A stretch of 64,000 nucleotides of DNA from Streptomyces vietnamensis (lineage in GTDB: Bacteria > Actinomycetota > Actinomycetes > Streptomycetales > Streptomycetaceae), in the NCBI RefSeq assembly GCF_000830005.1, contig NZ_CP010407.1:5398001-5462000 (forward strand), in the 5' to 3' direction. Below are positions 36,074 to 44,072 of this stretch, in pieces. The notes beneath the pieces are model-generated. The model worked only from the letters and a program-made list of their open reading frames with translations. It made no database searches and was not told the origin of the DNA. A program made the translations under genes and the position numbers. Each line of letters opens with the position of its first letter. The stretch's first letter is position 1.

Positions 36074-37725
36074 GCACCATGAGCACCGACAAGCCCGTCA
36101 CCACCTCGGCACAGGAGTCGCCCCAGGGAACCGTTCCCCTGGGGCCTCAGACCACGTCCAGGGCGACCGCGGTCGAGTCGACCAGCACTCTTGTCAACCG
36201 ACTCTGGTCGTACTGCGAGCTCCTGCGCCACTCCGGGGTCTCCACTCTCGATTACGTCGAGCAGCTCACGTACCTCCTCTTCCTGAAGATGGCGGACGAG
36301 CGGGCCAACCGCCCGGCCAAGTTCTGCCGCAACTTGCCGGAGGAGCCTCTCGTTCCTCCGGGCTGGGACTGGGCAAGCCTGACCACGCGCTCAGGTGACG
36401 CGTTGCTCGATCACTACGAGTTCGTCCTCAAGGACCTCGGTTCGCGCGGCGGCACCATGCTCGGCGAAGTCTTCGCGAAGTCAAGCAACAAGATCCACGA
36501 ACCGGCCGTCCTGGAGCGGCTGATCAAGGATCTGATCAACCCGTACCGCTGGACCACCGAGGACCAGGACCTGAAGGGCGACGCGTACGAGGGCCTGCTG
36601 CAGCGCGGCGCCGAGGACCGCAAGACCGGCGCCGGCCAGTACTTCACTCCCCGCCCTGTCATCGACGCCATGGTCGACTGTGTCCGGCCCCAGGTCGGCG
36701 AGACCATCACCGACCCAGCCTGCGGAACGGGCGGCTTTCTCATCGCCGCCCATGCCCACCTCAATCAGCACTACCAGGAACAGCTCTACGGTGATGAGGG
36801 CCGCAAGCTGCAAACCGGCGCGATCACTGGCTACGAGCTGGTCCGGGAGACCGCCCGTCTGGCGCTGATGAACATGCTGCTGCACAACATCGGCACATCC
36901 GAGGCCAAGCCACTGATCACCGTGCAGGACTCCCTGGCGAAGTCTCCCTCGCGGTTCTACGACATCGTCTTCGCCAACCCGCCCTTCGGCGTTGGCTCAG
37001 TGACGGGGGAGGCGTACACCGCCCGCAAGGACTTCTGGACCCAGACCACCAACAAACAGCTCAACTTCGTCCAGCACATCTACAACTTGCTGAAGACCAA
37101 CGGCCGGGCAGCCGTCGTCCTCCCCGACAACGTGCTCTTCGAGTCAGGTGCCGGCGAGACGATCCGCCGCAACCTGCTGAACCTGTGCGATGTGCACACG
37201 CTGCTGCGCCTGCCCACCGGCATCTTCTACGCCAACGGTGTCAAGGCCAATGTCCTGTTCTTCGACAAGACCGGCCAGCGCACCGGAGGCCGCCCCGGCA
37301 CCAGGCAGCTGTGGGTCTACGACTTCCGCACCGACCAGCGGTTCACCCTCAAGCAGCGGCAGCTGCGCCGCGAGCACCTGGACGACTTCGTCGCCGCCTT
37401 CCACTCGGGCGGCACCGATTTCTCCGCTCGCAAGCCCACTGATCGCTTCCAGGCTTACGATTACGAAGAACTGATCACTCGTGACAAGGTGAATCTCGAC
37501 CTGACCGTCCTCCGAGCGGGAACGGACTCCACACATACGGCCCTCGCGTCGCCTGACGTGATCGCCCAGGAGATCGTGGGTGAACTGGAGGCCGCTTTGG
37601 CCGAGTTCACCCTCGTTGCCCAGGCCCTGAAGAAGGAGGCAGCCCCGGAGAGGGGCACGGGAACGGGAGCGACCAGCACCACCGACGACGACAGCGATGA
37701 AGCAGGGGAAGCCCGCGCGGGGTAG
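36070..37725 (+). CDS. hsdM: Type I DNA methyltransferase M subunit
   Basis: 551 aa N6-adenine methyltransferase. The HsdM N-terminal helical domain (LWSYCELLRHSGVSTLDYVEQ, LLFLKMADERANRP) precedes the SAM-binding motif I at about residue 214 (TDPACGTGGFLIAA). The catalytic motif is N303-P-P-F306. LRLPTGIFYANGVKANVLFF follows as in the family. Acts with HsdS as a methylase, and with HsdR added as a restriction enzyme. The GTG overlaps the hsdS stop. A strong hairpin follows, ending this transcript. Confidence 0.95.
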   Translation: MSTMSTDKPVTTSAQESPQGTVPLGPQTTSRATAVESTSTLVNRLWSYCELLRHSGVSTLDYVEQLTYLLFLKMADERANRPAKFCRNLPEEPLVPPGWDWASLTTRSGDALLDHYEFVLKDLGSRGGTMLGEVFAKSSNKIHEPAVLERLIKDLINPYRWTTEDQDLKGDAYEGLLQRGAEDRKTGAGQYFTPRPVIDAMVDCVRPQVGETITDPACGTGGFLIAAHAHLNQHYQEQLYGDEGRKLQTGAITGYELVRETARLALMNMLLHNIGTSEAKPLITVQDSLAKSPSRFYDIVFANPPFGVGSVTGEAYTARKDFWTQTTNKQLNFVQHIYNLLKTNGRAAVVLPDNVLFESGAGETIRRNLLNLCDVHTLLRLPTGIFYANGVKANVLFFDKTGQRTGGRPGTRQLWVYDFRTDQRFTLKQRQLRREHLDDFVAAFHSGGTDFSARKPTDRFQAYDYEELITRDKVNLDLTVLRAGTDSTHTALASPDVIAQEIVGELEAALAEFTLVAQALKKEAAPERGTGTGATSTTDDDSDEAGEARAG

Positions 37726-37740
37726 GCCCGTCCTTCCGCC

Positions 37741-37787
37741 ACCCGAGTTCGGGCCGGGAGGCAACCGGCCGTGGCCCGAACTCGGGT
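37741..37787. terminator. Hairpin between hsdM and the second hsdM gene
   Basis: Perfect 15-bp arms (acccgagttcgggcc / ggcccgaactcgggt) with a 17-nt loop, 16 bp after hsdM. It divides the cassette into hsdR-hsdS-hsdM and hsdM2-AIPR units. Confidence 0.75.
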
Positions 37788-37811
37788 GACAGCGGAGGGA
37801 AGCAGAACGGT

Positions 37812-39368
37812 ATGGGTACGGGGCGGGGCAGTACTGGGTCCGGAAGCATGAGTGGGATGTCGGGGATTCCGCCGCAGAGTGGGCAGCTTGAGAGGCACTG
37901 GACCGCCGAATCGATCGTCCGCCGCTGGTGGGCGTTCTACAACGACAAGACCAGCACCCGGGCCCTGACAAAGATCGAGTTCGCTGAGCACATCGCCTAC
38001 CTGCTCTTCCTCAAGCTCGACCACGAACGCGCAAACCGGCCCGGCAAGTTCGCCTCCCGTCCGGTCGCGCCATCGATCGACACCTGGCCGCACCTGGTCG
38101 AACGCGGCGGCGAAGACCTCCACAGCTACCTGGCCCGCACCATGCGCACGCTCGGCACGCCAACCCCGGACAACCAGCGTCGCACCACCGCCAGTGTCCT
38201 CTTCCATGACGCACAGCCGTGGAACATCGACCGGATGAGCGAGCTGCGGCAGCTCATCACCGAGGAGATCAACCCGTACCGTTGGGCCCAGGTCCCCGAC
38301 GGCGAGCTCGGACGGGCCTTCGCCCAACTTCTCTCCGACTGCTACGACGACATGCTCAAGAAGCGCGAGACTGGGCAGTTCCTGACCCCACCGCCGCTCC
38401 TCGCCGTGGTCGCCAAGGCCCTCGCCCTCACCCCGGACGACCGGATCATCGACCCGGCCTGCGGCATTGGCAGCACGCTGATCGCCGCCCATCGGGAAAT
38501 GGAGGGCCACGGCACCAAGGTGGACGACTCCGCCATCGCGGGAGCCGACATCGATCCCCAGATGTGCCGTCTCGCCACCATGAATGTGCTCCTCAACACC
38601 CGCCGGCTGTTCGCGGGGATTCCCCCGATACAGCGTTCGGACTCCCTCTCCCGCAGGGCAAGGGCCATTCAGCGGCAGGATCGGGATGTCGCCGCGACCG
38701 TGGCTCTGTGCAACCCACCCTTCAAGAGCACCGACGCGGCTGTTGACACCACCCACCGCGACGACTTCTGGGCGCCCAAGGCGGACCTTCCCACCAACTT
38801 CCTCCAGCACATCGCCATCACCTTGCCGCAAGGTGCGCGAGCCGCCGTCTTCGCCCCCGACAGCGTGCTATTCGGTAAGGGCGCCGCGGCCACCGTACGC
38901 CGCAATCTGCTCCTCAACTGCGACGTGCACACTCTGCTGCGTCTGCCCACCGGCATCTTCCGGGGCACCAACTCCAAGGCGAACATCCTCTTTTTCACCA
39001 AGTCCGCCCCTCGCCCCAGCGGCGAGCCCGCCACGCGCGCCCTGTGGGTCTACGACGCCCGCACCGGCAACCACCGCACGGACACCGGCAACCCGCTCAC
39101 CGAGGACGACCTGTCCGACTTCCTCGCCGCCTACCGCCCGGACGACCCCGACCACAGCAGCCGTATCCCGTCACGCCAGTTCAAGCAGTACCCCGTAGCC
39201 GATCTTCTGGCCCGCCCCAGCACCAGCCTGGAGCTCTGGGCCAACCTCACCGAAGACCAGCAGGACCTTGGTTCCCCACGCGACATCGCGGCCTCCATCG
39301 TCGCCGAACTGAACAACGCGAGCAGCAGCTTCCAGGCCGTCGTGGACTCACTCGCCCCCGGCCAGTGA
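37812..39368 (+). CDS. Second HsdM-like N6-adenine DNA methyltransferase
   Basis: 518 aa, a full-length paralogue of the upstream HsdM. N-terminal domain: SIVRRWWAFYNDKTSTRALTK then FAEHIAYLLFLKLDHERANRPGKF. Motif I starts at the same residue (214) but reads DPACGIGSTLIAA; the catalytic motif is N301-P-P-F304. LRLPTGIFRGTNSKANILFF is shared with the first HsdM. No hsdS follows, so it either shares the one HsdS or works with the next gene. Start may be 37812 or ATG 37849. It is 58 bp from the AIPR gene on the same strand, likely one transcript. Confidence 0.88.
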   Translation: MGTGRGSTGSGSMSGMSGIPPQSGQLERHWTAESIVRRWWAFYNDKTSTRALTKIEFAEHIAYLLFLKLDHERANRPGKFASRPVAPSIDTWPHLVERGGEDLHSYLARTMRTLGTPTPDNQRRTTASVLFHDAQPWNIDRMSELRQLITEEINPYRWAQVPDGELGRAFAQLLSDCYDDMLKKRETGQFLTPPPLLAVVAKALALTPDDRIIDPACGIGSTLIAAHREMEGHGTKVDDSAIAGADIDPQMCRLATMNVLLNTRRLFAGIPPIQRSDSLSRRARAIQRQDRDVAATVALCNPPFKSTDAAVDTTHRDDFWAPKADLPTNFLQHIAITLPQGARAAVFAPDSVLFGKGAAATVRRNLLLNCDVHTLLRLPTGIFRGTNSKANILFFTKSAPRPSGEPATRALWVYDARTGNHRTDTGNPLTEDDLSDFLAAYRPDDPDHSSRIPSRQFKQYPVADLLARPSTSLELWANLTEDQQDLGSPRDIAASIVAELNNASSSFQAVVDSLAPGQ

Positions 39369-39426
39369 CACGCACCCTCCGAGTTCCCCACGCCCCATAC
39401 TCTTGACAGCCCCGCACGGGAGAACC

Positions 39427-41577
39427 ATGAGCACCCCTCCGCGCCGCCCCGAGGTTCCCACCCAGGTCCGCCAAGTCGCTAACTTCCTCGACGCGACGTA
39501 CGGCGGCCTCCTCGACATGAGCGACTTCGGCAACCGCAGGCCGGACGACCTCGTCATCGCGCGGCGATCCCGTGCCCTCGCCGCGCATGCCGTGCGCATG
39601 GTGACCGACTGGACGCCCGCCGAGGCGGCGGCCTGCGTCATCGACGGCGGCAACGACCAAGGAATCGACGCGATCGCCGTTGACCAGGACGCCGCGCACA
39701 TCTACCTAGTCCAGTCCAAGTGGAGCGAGACCGGCACTGCCAAAGCCGATGAAACCGCAGTCCTCAAACTGTTCTCGGGACTGACCCTGATTGACGCGGG
39801 GGAATCCCGCCAGTTCAATCCGCGCGGCCGCGTCCTGGCCGAGCAGGCCAAGTCGCTGCTGGGCTCGGACCTGACCAAGGTGACCCAGGTGATCGTCCTC
39901 ATGGGCACGAAGGAACTCGCCCCAGGGGTACGCCAGGCCATCGAGAACGGGGAGAAGGACTTCAACCATGACGGAACTCACATCTTCCACCGTGTGATCC
40001 ACTCGCCGGAGATCTACGCGCGAGCCCGTGACGATCAGAGGCCTGAGCCGATCACCCTCGAAGTGACGATGTCTCCATGGTTCGCATGCTCGCCCTCCGA
40101 CCAACAGGCCTACCAAGGCGTGGTGCAGGCCGAGCAGATCGTGGAATGGGCGGAGTACGGCAACCGACTCTTCGACCACAACATCCGCAACCCGCTCGGA
40201 CTGACACCCATCAACAGCGAGCTGGTGGAGACGCTCATCGAAGAGCCCGCCAACTTCTGGTACTTCAATAACGGCATCACCATTCTGTGCGACTCCTTGG
40301 AGATCGAGAAGGGATCCAAGAAGCAGCCGGAACGTCTCCCGCTCCGCCTCACCGCGCACGGTGCGAGCGTGGTGAACGGGGCGCAGACCGTACGGGCCGT
40401 CATAGACGCGGCGAAAGAGGAGGAGCAGGCGGAGTCGGCCGAGGTCGGGGTCCGCATCATCGTCACGGGCGGGGACACCGACTTCGCCCAGCGCACCACC
40501 CAGGCCACCAACCGGCAGAACCACATCACCGACCGCGACCGCATCGCCCTGGACCCCGTGCAGGCCGTCCTGATCGAGGAGTTCCGGGCCGAACTGGACC
40601 TGGTGTACAGCGTCCGTCGAGGCGAACTGGAGCCCCAGGGGGACGAGGGTTGCTCCGTCGTCGAGGCCGCGTGTGCTCTGGCCTGCGCACACTTCGCCAG
40701 CCGCTTCACGGCCCGGCTGGTGGCGGCCGACTCCACCGACGTGATATGGCAGCGAGGCAGCGGATCCATCTACGACCCGCTGTTCCGTTCCGTACCTGGA
40801 GTCTTCGAGGTCTGGAACGCCGTACGCGTCCTCCGCGAGACCCGCAAAGCCCTACGTATCGTGCGCGACGAGTACGAGAAGAGGGGAGCCGCCATCATCG
40901 ACGACGGAGCTTTCCTCCTCACCCACCTCGTCTTCCGCCAACTGCTCGCAGAAGACGCGGGCATGGGCGAGCCTGACCCCGCAGACCCCACCGCCACCTG
41001 GTTCGTCAAGGCAAGCGACCGGATCCCCGAACTGTTGGAGCGCACCGTACCCGTGATGCTCGGCGTACTGGACTCCCGGCACGGAACCCGCTCGGACCTC
41101 AAGCGAGTGTGCATCGACGACGCGGAGTGCGCAGCGCTCGTGAGCGATGTCCTGGACGTGCTGTCCGCAGGAGGCCAGACACAGGACGTGTCCCCGTACC
41201 TCCGCAAGGAAGAGCGGCCCCGCAAGCCGCGCCGCCCCAACTCGGTCCACGTCATCGTGAACCAAGGGGCACTCCCGGAAGGCGCACCCCTTCGCCTAAA
41301 CCTCTACGTACCAGCCGAGCAAGAAGCACTGGACACTTGGCTCGCAGCAGATGAGAGCCGCTCGCGTGCCTCGTGGACAGGGGAGACCGGCAAGGCCCTC
41401 ATCTGGGAGTACGACCGCCAGCGCTACTCGCCCAGCGGCCTGGTTTCCCGCATGTGGGAACTAGCCGGCTGGGAGGGACGACCGGTTTCCAACCAGGGCA
41501 CCGCCCGCTGGATGACCCAGGATGGCGAAACCCTTGCCGAACTCGCCGAACGCCTCCTGACAAACCTTGAGGTGTAG
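39427..41577 (+). CDS. AIPR-family protein with PD-(D/E)XK-like N-terminus
   Basis: 716 aa. AIPR (abortive infection phage resistance) signatures are LFDHNIRNPLG (about 248-258), FWYFNNGIT (277-285) and VNGAQTV (316-322). The N-terminal part has GIDAIAV with D81 and YLVQSKW with Q96-x-K98, the pattern of Mrr-like PD-(D/E)XK nucleases. A C-terminal segment (about 655-716, WEYDRQRYSPSGLVSRMWELAGW) is weakly like domains that accompany restriction genes. A gggag site lies 4-5 nt before the ATG; upstream GTG-type starts are less likely. Family members act in phage defence, probably by cleaving DNA. Context with hsdM2 supports that. Confidence 0.87.
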   Translation: MSTPPRRPEVPTQVRQVANFLDATYGGLLDMSDFGNRRPDDLVIARRSRALAAHAVRMVTDWTPAEAAACVIDGGNDQGIDAIAVDQDAAHIYLVQSKWSETGTAKADETAVLKLFSGLTLIDAGESRQFNPRGRVLAEQAKSLLGSDLTKVTQVIVLMGTKELAPGVRQAIENGEKDFNHDGTHIFHRVIHSPEIYARARDDQRPEPITLEVTMSPWFACSPSDQQAYQGVVQAEQIVEWAEYGNRLFDHNIRNPLGLTPINSELVETLIEEPANFWYFNNGITILCDSLEIEKGSKKQPERLPLRLTAHGASVVNGAQTVRAVIDAAKEEEQAESAEVGVRIIVTGGDTDFAQRTTQATNRQNHITDRDRIALDPVQAVLIEEFRAELDLVYSVRRGELEPQGDEGCSVVEAACALACAHFASRFTARLVAADSTDVIWQRGSGSIYDPLFRSVPGVFEVWNAVRVLRETRKALRIVRDEYEKRGAAIIDDGAFLLTHLVFRQLLAEDAGMGEPDPADPTATWFVKASDRIPELLERTVPVMLGVLDSRHGTRSDLKRVCIDDAECAALVSDVLDVLSAGGQTQDVSPYLRKEERPRKPRRPNSVHVIVNQGALPEGAPLRLNLYVPAEQEALDTWLAADESRSRASWTGETGKALIWEYDRQRYSPSGLVSRMWELAGWEGRPVSNQGTARWMTQDGETLAELAERLLTNLEV

Positions 41578-41635
41578 GGGCTGGTTGGCACCGACTAATG
41601 CCGGATTCCTGAGCTGACCCCGGTTTCGTGGAGTT

Positions 41636-41672
41636 TGATGTGCCCCGACTCCATCGGACCCGGGGCACATCA
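41636..41672. terminator. Bidirectional terminator between AIPR and vapC
   Basis: Perfect 12-bp arms (tgatgtgccccg / cggggcacatca) with a 13-nt loop, between converging genes. Confidence 0.8.
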
Positions 41673-41676
41673 GTTG

Positions 41677-42069
41677 CTAGACGGTGCGGATGACAGGGGC
41701 GGGTTTGATGTCTTGGGCGTCGATGAGGGTGCGGATGTCGTTTGGGTCCGAGGTCCAGATGATGGCGCCGAGGCTGGCTGCCATGGTCGCGACGGTGGCG
41801 TCGACGATGTCGGAGGTGCCGGCCTTGCCGCAGAGGATGCCTGCGGCTTTGGCGGTTTCGATGCCGACGGGTACGACGTGGCACCCGGCGAGGAACTTGC
41901 CGAGTCTGACCTGGCGGCGGGAGTCCCGCCATGCCTGGCTGACGACGACGGACGGGACGTGGATGTCCCGGCCGTCGTCGAGGGCCAGGCTGTGGCGGGC
42001 CCACATGCGTCGGTCGTCGTTGTCGATGGCGATGAGCGCCCCGGCGTCGTACAGGTAGGGGATGTTCAC
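41677..42069 (-). CDS. vapC: PIN-domain toxin (VapC-like)
   Basis: 130 aa. Acidic PIN residues are D8 (YDAGALIAID), D87 and D90 (GTSDIVDATV) and D108 (TSDPNDI). The usual middle glutamate is replaced by glutamine in VVSQAWRD, as I recall for other actinobacterial members of this branch. VapC proteins are RNases that block translation by cutting tRNA or rRNA. The GTG start overlaps the antitoxin stop (GTGA), the standard toxin-antitoxin coupling. Confidence 0.85.
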   Translation of the reverse strand: MNIPYLYDAGALIAIDNDDRRMWARHSLALDDGRDIHVPSVVVSQAWRDSRRQVRLGKFLAGCHVVPVGIETAKAAGILCGKAGTSDIVDATVATMAASLGAIIWTSDPNDIRTLIDAQDIKPAPVIRTV

Positions 42070-42332
42070 GCGGCCGAGGCTCCCGGGCCGCTGACGTATT
42101 CGGCGTCGGCGGCGGCGAGGTCCGCGCGGGCGGCGGCGAGTTCTTCCGGGGTGAAGGCACCGTGTTCTGCCTGCCACTCCTGGATGACGGCCCGGCCGGC
42201 CCGCAGGCGCAGCTCGCGTTCGGCTGCTCCGGCGACGAGGCGGGAAAGTGGGATGCCTTCTTCCTTGGCTGCTCCGGCCAGGGCTTCGACCAGGGCTTCG
42301 TCGAGAGTGATAGTCACCTTCTTGGTAGCCAT
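42066..42332 (-). CDS. vapB: Ribbon-helix-helix antitoxin (VapB-like)
   Basis: 88 aa. N-terminal ribbon-helix-helix DNA-binding domain (KKVTITLDEALVEALAGAAK, then PLSRLVAGAAERELRL). The acidic C-terminal part (EELAAARADLAAADAEYV) should bind and neutralise the toxin. The ATG has TATGGT 6 nt upstream and no ribosome site, so the mRNA is probably leaderless. A 7-bp inverted repeat spans the start codon and -10 box and is the likely autoregulatory operator. Confidence 0.85.
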   Translation of the reverse strand: MATKKVTITLDEALVEALAGAAKEEGIPLSRLVAGAAERELRLRAGRAVIQEWQAEHGAFTPEELAAARADLAAADAEYVSGPGASAA

Positions 42333-42356
42333 ACATCAACCATAGCGCGGTATGGC
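42328..42356. promoter_or_regulatory. vapBC operator-promoter
   Basis: Perfect arms gccatac (42328-42334) and gtatggc (42350-42356) surround a 15-bp centre that contains the - strand -10 box TATGGT (42339-42344). The left arm includes the vapB start codon. Binding of the VapBC complex here would block transcription. Confidence 0.65.
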
Positions 42357-42575
42357 CTTCGGTGCTGGTGCACAGATCACGTGCCGACAAGCGTGGAGGG
42401 CGTGAGCGCATCCAGCGAGGAGGGTCTCGCCGACCCGATGGCTCGCGGGACCGTGAGGAGCTTGGGCCGCATTCGGCGGAAAGAGGGGTTTGCCGGTGAA
42501 GCCCTTGCCCGTCTCCGGGAGGTGTCGGTGCACGGTTTCGAACACGGGTCGGGCGGAGGAACGCGGGGGCTTGAG

Positions 42576-43821
42576 GTGGCGAGCGTCTTTCAGAAGTGCA
42601 AGAAGGACGTCCAGGACCGGAACTTTCCCTGTGATCGTCCGCGGTGTCGGCATGGGTGGACGGTGCGGTACCGGGAGCCGGGCGGTAGGTGCGGGCGTCA
42701 GCGGGAGAGGTCGTTTCCCCGTCGTGTGGGCGCGGATGGAGCGGACGCTTTCGCCGACAAGGTGAGAACGACAAGAAGGCCGGCATTCGCTTTGATCCCG
42801 GGCAAGGGCTTGTGGCGTTGCGAGCCTGGGCTCAGCAGTGGCTGGAGCGACAGGTCGTAGGCGAGTCCACGCGCCGCAACTACGAAGGGTTCATCCGTAA
42901 CCATCTCGGGCCGCGCCTGGGACGGAAGACGCTGGCCGGGCTGGCGCGACGCGACTTCGAGGAGTTCGCCAAGGACCTGCATGCCTCCGGTGAGGGGTTG
43001 GCGGTCTCCACGGTCAATGGCCGGATGGTCATGGTGGCCGCCCTCATGGAGGCGGCCGTCGTCGACAAGCGAATCACGGAGAACCTTGCCCGAGGCATCC
43101 GGATATCCCGTAGGGATGCTGTGGCGGTGGACGAGGACGCAGTGCCGACACCAGCCGAGGTGGATCTGATCGCTGCGCACATCGCGCCACAGTTTCGCCT
43201 TGCCGTCTACCTTCAGTCCGGTACAGGTCAGCGGCCAAGCGAGGCCCTGGCTTTCTCCACCGAGTGCGGGCGGTCTGGCTTCGTAAGAGTCCGATGGCAG
43301 GTGAGTGCCAAGGCGCATCACGAGGACTGCCCGGCACTCTTTGTCCCCCTGAAACATCGGCTGGAGAAGGAGTACCGAGACATCCCCACCGCCCTGTTCG
43401 TCGAGCAGGAGATCGCTGCTCATCTCCGCAGGTGGAAGCCGGTGCCCGTGGTTTTGCCGGGCAAAAGGGCAAGCGGGTTCGACTCGAGACCTTCTTTGCG
43501 CCGCGTCAGCCTGGCGCCGGGGTTATGCCGTCCATCGCGTCCTACGGTTACCAATTCAAGAAGGCGTGCCTTCTGGCCGGCCTGGTCGATCTGGACGGCA
43601 AGGTCAAGTACACGCCTCGCAGCCTGCGGCACTTCTTCGCCTCCACCGCCCTGGCCAACGGTGTGCCGATCCACGAGGTGTCACGCTGGCTCGGCCACCG
43701 TTCGGTCAAGACGACGGTCGATATCTACGGTCATCTGCTGCCCAGTGCGTGGGAGCGCTGCCGGGAGATCTTGCAGCGCTCCATGCGGCCACTGCCCCCG
43801 GATGTGACGTCCCTGCCGTGA
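42576..43821 (+). pseudogene. Tyrosine integrase broken by two single-base deletions
   Basis: When frames are joined this is a normal-length Streptomyces site-specific integrase (about 414 aa). Frame 1 (from GTG 42576) reads VASVFQKCKKD to FADKV. After one missing base near 42764 the frame shifts to ENDKKAGIRFDP ... STRRNYEGFIRNHLGPRLGRK, the SAM-like core-binding domain and the start of the catalytic domain (RPSEALAF). A second missing base in the T run at 43452-43455 shifts to KGKRVRLETFF and the catalytic RSLRHFFASTAL / SRWLGHRS / VDIYGHL with the active tyrosine. Could also be assembly error. Confidence 0.82.
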
Positions 43822-43975
43822 GAGGAGGCGAGCTCGAGCCTCGGCAACCAAGCTGTGTAGGCGCACCAGGGCTGGCTGGTCTGCGTGGTGCTGGGGTAGA
43901 ACGCCCGTGCTGGGATGGTGCTGGGATGCCCACTGCTAGAACCGTGTTTTCGCAGGTGGGAGCTCTGCACTACAG

Positions 43976-43992
43976 GTTCCGCTTCAACGTCT
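43976..43992. repeat. Right attachment site (attR core)
   Basis: Identical 17 bp to the ychF 3' end. In phase it encodes FRFNV followed by TAG, a leftover of the original ychF end. Confidence 0.8.
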
Positions 43993-44006
43993 AGTCGTAA
44001 CAGGTC

Positions 44007-44042
44007 GGAAGGGGCCGGACTCGGAAGAGTCCGGCCCCTTCC
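44007..44042. terminator. Original chromosomal ychF terminator
   Basis: Perfect 16-bp arms (ggaaggggccggactc and complement) with a ggaa loop, 14 bp after the attR core. Before integration this would have followed ychF directly; it now serves the converging ABM-fold gene. Confidence 0.8.
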
Positions 44043-44072
44043 GCGTTCCCGTGTCGGTGCGGAGCCGCGGGG

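Larger units (their letters stand above)
30223..43992. mobile_element. Integrated defence island in the 3' end of ychF
   Basis: About 13.8 kb between two 17-bp direct repeats. Support comes from: the repeat ending ychF; an integrase relic next to the right repeat; a second copy of the ychF C-terminal codons (FRFNV plus stop) at the right end; lower GC and less biased codon use inside, most clearly in hsdS; and accessory cargo only (type I restriction-modification, AIPR protein, VapBC). There are no replication or conjugation genes, so it is a cargo-only island or a decayed element. Chromosomal genes resume directly after 43992. Confidence 0.85.

Noticed and set aside
37812..39368. hsdM2 as a decayed copy of hsdM
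   Set aside because: The frame is intact, full-length, and motifs I and IV are present.
42333..42575. Excisionase gene between vapB and the integrase
   Set aside because: No frame has codon bias, ribosome site and a helix-turn-helix; only shadows of vapB are open.
42576..43821. Programmed frameshifting in the integrase
   Set aside because: Two shifts at unrelated contexts without a stimulatory structure; simple deletions or sequence errors explain them better.
43566..43994. Open frame ending in LHYRFRFNV at the right end of the island
   Set aside because: Its only meaningful part is the last five codons, which are the attR remnant of ychF.
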